Assembly: GCA_007570785.1 (NCBI GenBank)
Contig: ML662442.1
Span: 64,439,213 to 64,503,212, forward strand
Reading direction: 5' to 3'
Length of the DNA stretch: 64,000 nucleotides
DNA from: Antilocapra americana
Taxonomy: Eukaryota; Chordata; Mammalia; Artiodactyla; Antilocapridae
Positions 59,690-64,000 of the stretch are shown one piece after another (position 1 is the stretch's first letter; every line of letters begins with the position of its first letter). Made by a program: the position numbers and the translations under genes. Below the pieces are notes generated by a model. That model was given only the letters and a program-made list of their open reading frames with translations. It ran no database searches and was not told where the DNA came from.

Positions 59690-60053
59690 TAACTAGTTAG
59701 TTAATCTCTAAATAGTGCAGCTTTCTTTTTGACCTTTAATGTTAGTGATTTGTCTCAGCCCAGGTCCTCTCAAGAGTTTTGATGTCTTTCCTATTGATAC
59801 TTATTTTATACTTGCTGGCTCCTCCTTCTTTTTTTGCAGCATGCTCATCTTTTTGCTTATTTTGATTTGTTTTGTAAGTGAATATTACTTCTGCTCTATG
59901 AAGATCTGTTCCTAGATACTGTCTCAAAAATGGTGCTTGTCATATCTAGGTTCTGGGTTTCAGCAAGATGGATATGACCATTAAGAATAGGAGCCTAAAG
60001 GAACCTGAGTAGACCAGACAGACCAGCATATACCAAGGCACCCATAGGTGAAA

Positions 60054-60264
60054 GGGCTTCCCTGGTGGCTCAGTGGTAAAGAATCTGCCTGCCAATGCAA
60101 GAGATGCAAGTTTGAACCCTGGTTTGGGAAGATCCCCTGGAGAAGGCAATAGCGTTCCACTCCAGTATTCTTGCTTGGGAAATCCCATGGGCAGAGGAAC
60201 CTGGTGGACTACAGTCATGGGGTCACAAAGAGTTGGACACAACTTAGCAACTAAACAACAACAA
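60054..60264 (+). repeat. Bov-tA SINE with 12-bp target-site duplication
   Basis: Forward full-length copy ending in ACAACAACAA. CCATAGGTGAAA occurs at 60042-60053 and 60265-60276. Confidence 0.95.
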
Positions 60265-60569
60265 CCATAGGTGAAAAGTCCAGTATCTCTGTCCAGTTCT
60301 GGAATAAAGATGCCTGGAACCTGGCTCCACCTCTTACTAGCAAGTTTACTTCCTCTGTTGGTGCCCCAGTCTCTACATCTGCAAAATGTCCACTTCCCAC
60401 CTAATAGAAATACCACTAGACTATATACATAGTGTACCTTGGATGGTTTTAAGTTATTACTATAATTGTCATATTTATCATGATGTTGTACTTCTGTGTT
60501 AGGGCATAATTTTATAAAGTTAATAATAGAGAGGAATGGAGTAATAACCTATATATGGGAGAATAATCT

Positions 60570-60685
60570 GAAAGAGAATAGACATACATGCAACTGAATC
60601 ACTTTGCTGTATGCCTGAAACTAACACAACGTTGTAGATAAACTATACTCCATTATAAAATGAAAATTAAAAACAGAGAGGAAGA
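60570..60685 (+). mobile_element. L1 3' end fragment
   Basis: GAATCACTTTGCTGTATGCC, AACACAACGTTGTAG and an A-rich end are typical of L1 3' termini. Confidence 0.65.
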
Positions 60686-60921
60686 GAGTAGCCAAGGACA
60701 TGAAGCTAAGAAATATCAGAGGGCTGGCTCCAGGGCCCACACTGTTCAGCACCCTGCAATTCCTCTCTTACTTCCTCCTTTCATTTGGCCCTTTTTTACC
60801 TCCATGGTCCTCAAAATTTATGACAGTTGTATTTTCCTTCAAATTATTTTTTAGAAAAGCTGACTCTAAGCTGATCATGTTTTCTGGACCTTAGGGTCAT
60901 TATTTGTAAAATGAGAGGATG

Positions 60922-61012
60922 CAGTTCAGTTGCTCAGTCGTGTCCGACTCTTTTTGACCCCATGGACTGCAGCATGCCAGAACTCTCTGTCCATCACCAA
61001 CTCCCGGAGCAG
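60922..61012 (-). mobile_element. BovB 3' tail scrap
   Basis: Only about 90 bases of BovB 3' end, reverse (CAGTTCAGTTGCTCAGTC to CATCACCAACTCCCGGAGC), a severely 5'-truncated insertion. Confidence 0.85.
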
Positions 61013-61274
61013 TATGAAAATTTTAAGTATGACAATGAGAGGATTAGACCTAATTATTTCTACTGCTAATTCCAGCACTAATATTCCTTGACTGTAGAAA
61101 GATAAATTACTTCCCCCTGCAACACAAAGGTCTTTGTCTCTTCAGCTTCCCTTTCACTTTTTGAGGCAGATCTTAAGCTAACGGATCAAGAGGTTGGGTC
61201 TCTGACACAACTGGCTCCAAATTCAGGATTTGTCACTTGCTGCTGAGTCACTTTGTCCTGGAAAGTGATTGGTG

Positions 61275-61456
61275 GTGGTGGTTTAGTCGCGAAGTCATGT
61301 CCGACTCTTGCGATTCCGTGGACAGAGGGGCCTGGCAGGCTACAGTCCATGAGATTCTCCAGGCAAGAACAATGGAATGTGTTGCCATTTCCTTCTCCAG
61401 GGGATCTTCCCAACCCAAGAATTGAACCCGGGTCTCCTGAGCTACAAGGGAAGCCA
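61275..61456 (-). repeat. Bov-tA SINE
   Basis: Reverse copy ending GAGCTACAAGGGAAGCC, with a short deletion near the head. Confidence 0.9.
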
Positions 61457-61459
61457 ACA

Positions 61460-62070
61460 ACACTCAATTTCTATTTTCTTATCTGCATCTCCTCTGATAG
61501 TCTAGATATCAAAACCTGGGTCCAAAAGGAAATTTATCTAGCCATTCTGAATCAAACCCCTTTAGAAGTGGAATTATTTGATTTGTTCATCCCACAGAAA
61601 GTTAGGACACCAGTGAAATATTGGTCCATTGAGAGTTTTCCCTTTTGAAGATTTAAACTATTTTTTAAATAGTCTCTTTAATGTCTGAAGACATCACCAA
61701 GGCAAAATGGGCTCTTCATTTCTAGGAGGCCCGTTAAGAATAGATGTGGTAAAGAGTTAGGATTAGGACCCCCCAGAGAATGGTAGGCTTGAGATGAGAT
61801 ATGTGACAGCAGGCAACACTTTAAGGAAGTCTAGGACTTCTTCTCCAGCGCCCCATCAAACTGCCTGGAGACTGAGCATGGTCTAATACCACAGTGCCAT
61901 GAGACATATCAGTGACTACCAAGGGGTCATGGACTCTAGTGAGAACTTGAGGTAATTTACTTATCTCAGTGTGGATGAGAACAGACAAAAGAAGGTCCAG
62001 GATAAGCAGGTGAGATAGAAGTCAGATTTCTTGGAAAGTTAGGTGTGAAACCAAAGTTCTGAGAAGACTG
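61460..62070 (+). other. ENPP3: Part of ENPP3 intron 6, unassigned
   Basis: No exon with the expected TKTFPNHY catalytic motif and no nameable repeat. Confidence 0.45.
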
Positions 62071-62350
62071 CTAGTAACCATCCTTGTATCCCAGGGATAA
62101 ATCTCACTTGACCTTGGTGTATGATCCTTATAATGTATTGTTGAATTTGTCTTGCTAGTATTTTGTTGTATTTTTTTGTCTAAATTCATGAAGGTATTGG
62201 CCTGAAATTTTCTTTTTCTTTAGTATTCTTATCTGGCTTTGGTATCAGGGTAATGTTAATCTCATAAAATGAATCTTGGCATATTCTCTCCTCTTCATTT
62301 TTTGTTGTTGTTGTTGCAAAGTTTGAGAATTGGCATTAATCCTTCTTTAA

Positions 62351-62671
62351 TGGGCTTCCCAGATAGCTCAGCTGGTAAAGAATCTGCCTGTGATGCAGGA
62401 GACCCCAGTTCAATTCCTGTGTCAAGAAAATTCCCCCAAAGAAGGGATAGGCTACCCACTCTAGTATTCTTGGGCTTCCCTGGTGGCTCAGTTGGTAAAG
62501 AACCCACTTGCAAATGCAGGAGACCTGAGTTTGATCCCTGGGTTGGGAAGATCCCCTGGAAAGGCTACCCTCTCCACTATTTTGGCCTGGAGAATTCCAT
62601 GGATTATATAGCCCATGGGGTTGCAAAGAGTCGGACACAACTGAGCAAAGTTCACTTTCACTTTTCACTTT
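62351..62671 (+). repeat. Dimeric Bov-tA SINE inserted in L1
   Basis: Two heads (62351 and about 62473) with one tail. CCTTCTTTAA at 62341-62350 and 62672-62681 is the probable target-site duplication. Confidence 0.9.
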
Positions 62672-62705
62672 CCTTCTTTAAATGTTGGCATTTATCCTTC
62701 TTTAA

Positions 62706-62805
62706 AGGGCTTACCTGATAGTTCAGTTGGTAAAGAATCTGTCTGAAATGCAGGAGGCCCCAGTTCAATTCCTGGGTCAGGAAGATCCTCTGGAGAATGG
62801 ATAGG
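62706..62805 (+). repeat. Bov-tA SINE head fragment inserted in L1
   Basis: Only the first 100 bases or so (GGGCTTACCTGATAGTTCAG to GGATAGG), directly next to the dimeric copy. Confidence 0.85.
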
Positions 62806-62932
62806 CTTCTTTAAATATCAGGTAAAATCAACCTGTGAAGCCATCTTGGGCTTTTCTGTTAGGAAGTTTTCCATTACTTGTTATTGGTTAGTTCAGATTT
62901 TCTATTTTTTCATCATTCAGACTAGGGAAGCA

Positions 62933-63121
62933 TTGGAAGTGTTAGTCACTCAGTCATATCCAACTCTTTGTGACCCCATCAACTGTGTAGCCCACCAGGC
63001 TCCTCTGTCCATGGAATTTTCCAGGCAAGCATACTGGAATGGGTTACCATTTCCTTCTCCAGGGGATCTTCCCGGCCCAGGGATTGAACCCAGGGCTCCC
63101 ACATTGCGGGGAGACTCTTTA
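62933..63121 (-). repeat. Bov-tA SINE inserted in L1
   Basis: Reverse copy (GTTAGTCACTCAGTCATATC to GGGGAGACTCTTTAC) without the last part of the head. Confidence 0.9.
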
Positions 63122-63520
63122 CATTGTTCATAATAGTCTCTTTTAATCCTTTTTATTTCTGTGATATTGGTTTCTGAGTTCACTGATTTGAGTCTTCTCT
63201 CTTTTTTTTTCTTAATATAGCTAAAGTTTCATCAATCTTATTTTTTCAAAAAACCTACTCTAGTTTTGTTGATTTTTAAAATTGTTTTTCTCTTCTGTTT
63301 CACTTATTTATGCTATAGTCTTTTTTTTTTCTTTTTTGCTGACTTCAGAGTTTGCTTGTTCTTTTTCTAGCTCCTTAAGGTATAAAATTAGGTTGTTTAA
63401 AATTTCTTCTTTTTTTTAATGTAGCTGTTTACTGCTATGAACTCCTTTCCTTGAAGTGTTTTTGCTGCATCTGTACATCCTTCAGCTATTTTATCTACTC
63501 ATTCATTCAGTCTTCTATTC

Positions 63521-64000
63521 CTTATTATAGTTTATAGTTACTATGGGTATATATTTATTCCATATATATTTTCAAATTTTTAGTTGTACTTTATTTTCAA
63601 AAAGATGTTTTTTAAGGAACAAAACATGCAAACAATAAACTTTGAAAAATGATATTGAAAGTTACAACAAATTCTTTCCTGATCTTCCTAGTTTTTCTGT
63701 ACAGAACCAACTATTCTTATTAATTTATTGTGTGTCCTTCCAAAATTATTCTGTTCAGTCATAATTTAGATGATTATGATCAGGAAGAAATGATGGTAGA
63801 TCTTGCTTATGATGAGCTGTTCTCTAATAGCTCTTGTTCAAAGGCAAGTGATCAAAATGGTAGCTTGAATCTGTAGATAGTCCGCAGATATGTCCTGTTT
63901 AATTAAGACTAGGAAGGTGTCATGTTTTTACATCACTGGTAACTTAGTAACATAGTTTGTTTTTATTTTATTCTCTGTGCCTTTAGACACATTTAAGAAT
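63521..64000 (+). other. ENPP3: End of window, ENPP3 intron 6
   Basis: AT-rich. A strong-looking acceptor (pyrimidine tract then CTTTAG at 63981-63986) lies 14 bases before the edge, but the bases after it do not encode the expected ENPP3 residues. Confidence 0.4.

Larger units (their letters stand above)
62075..63520 (-). mobile_element. L1 ORF2 fragment, reverse, interrupted by three SINE insertions
   Basis: L1 sequence is recognisable at 62075-62350 (GATAAATCTCACTTGACC, GGCTTTGGTATCAGGGTAAT), about 62808-62930 (ATCAACCTGTGAAGCCATCT) and 63122-63520 (GTTTCTGAGTTCACTGATTT, CTAGTTTTGTTGATTTTTAA). The pieces are collinear once the SINEs are removed. Frames are destroyed. Confidence 0.8.

Noticed and set aside
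61186..61467. Various 60-130 codon frames over SINEs with repeated phrases such as SCLENPMD or LGRSPGEG
   Set aside because: These are translations of the same Bov-tA sequence in different frames, not proteins.
63981..64000. ENPP3 exon 7 starting at the acceptor near the right edge
   Set aside because: In the required phase the 14 visible bases would read Asn-Thr-Phe-Lys-Asn, not the expected Lys-Thr-Cys-Gly-Ile. Sequence beyond the edge would settle it.

Overview
This is vertebrate nuclear DNA from a ruminant, most likely a bovid close to cattle. The sequence is AT-rich with a few CpG-dense patches. It has split genes with GT/AG introns and dozens of copies of ruminant-specific repeats: tRNA-derived Bov-tA and Bov-A2 SINEs, BovB LINE pieces and L1-BT tails. 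There is no bacterial, phage or plasmid signal. One 10-base run of N (26674-26683) shows it comes from an assembly.

Two host genes lie head to head. From the left edge to 19466, on the minus strand, are the first 13 coding exons of MED23, a Mediator tail subunit, covering residues 1 to about 456 of a protein of about 1,370. Every exon joins its neighbour in phase. From 37025 to 59651, on the plus strand, are the first six coding exons of ENPP3 (CD203c), residues 1 to about 188. They encode the cytosolic tail, signal anchor, two somatomedin-B domains and the first strand of the phosphodiesterase domain with its metal-binding Asp. The exon with the catalytic Thr is beyond the right edge. The MED23 start sits in a CpG island (about 19330-19790) that may be bidirectional. 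A CCAAT/TATA-like pair stands just upstream of the ENPP3 start codon.

The rest is intron and intergenic DNA filled with transposable elements. The more informative ones are: three apparently solo LTRs, each with a 6-bp target-site duplication (two of one family in opposite orientation, one of another); a 5'-inverted L1 with a 15-bp target-site duplication; a BovB insertion abutting the MED23 CpG island; a BovB copy that has lost its reverse-transcriptase interior; an L1 split by several SINEs; and close inverted SINE pairs in ENPP3 introns. MED23 intron 10 (5.8 kb) is conspicuously poor in young repeats.

The two genes do not work in one pathway. MED23 is nuclear and links activators to RNA polymerase II. 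ENPP3 is a cell-surface nucleotide hydrolase. I found no previously undescribed system. What is new here is mainly structural detail of insertions and a few testable points about promoters and transcripts. Gene identities rest on my recall of the human proteins, not on a database search.
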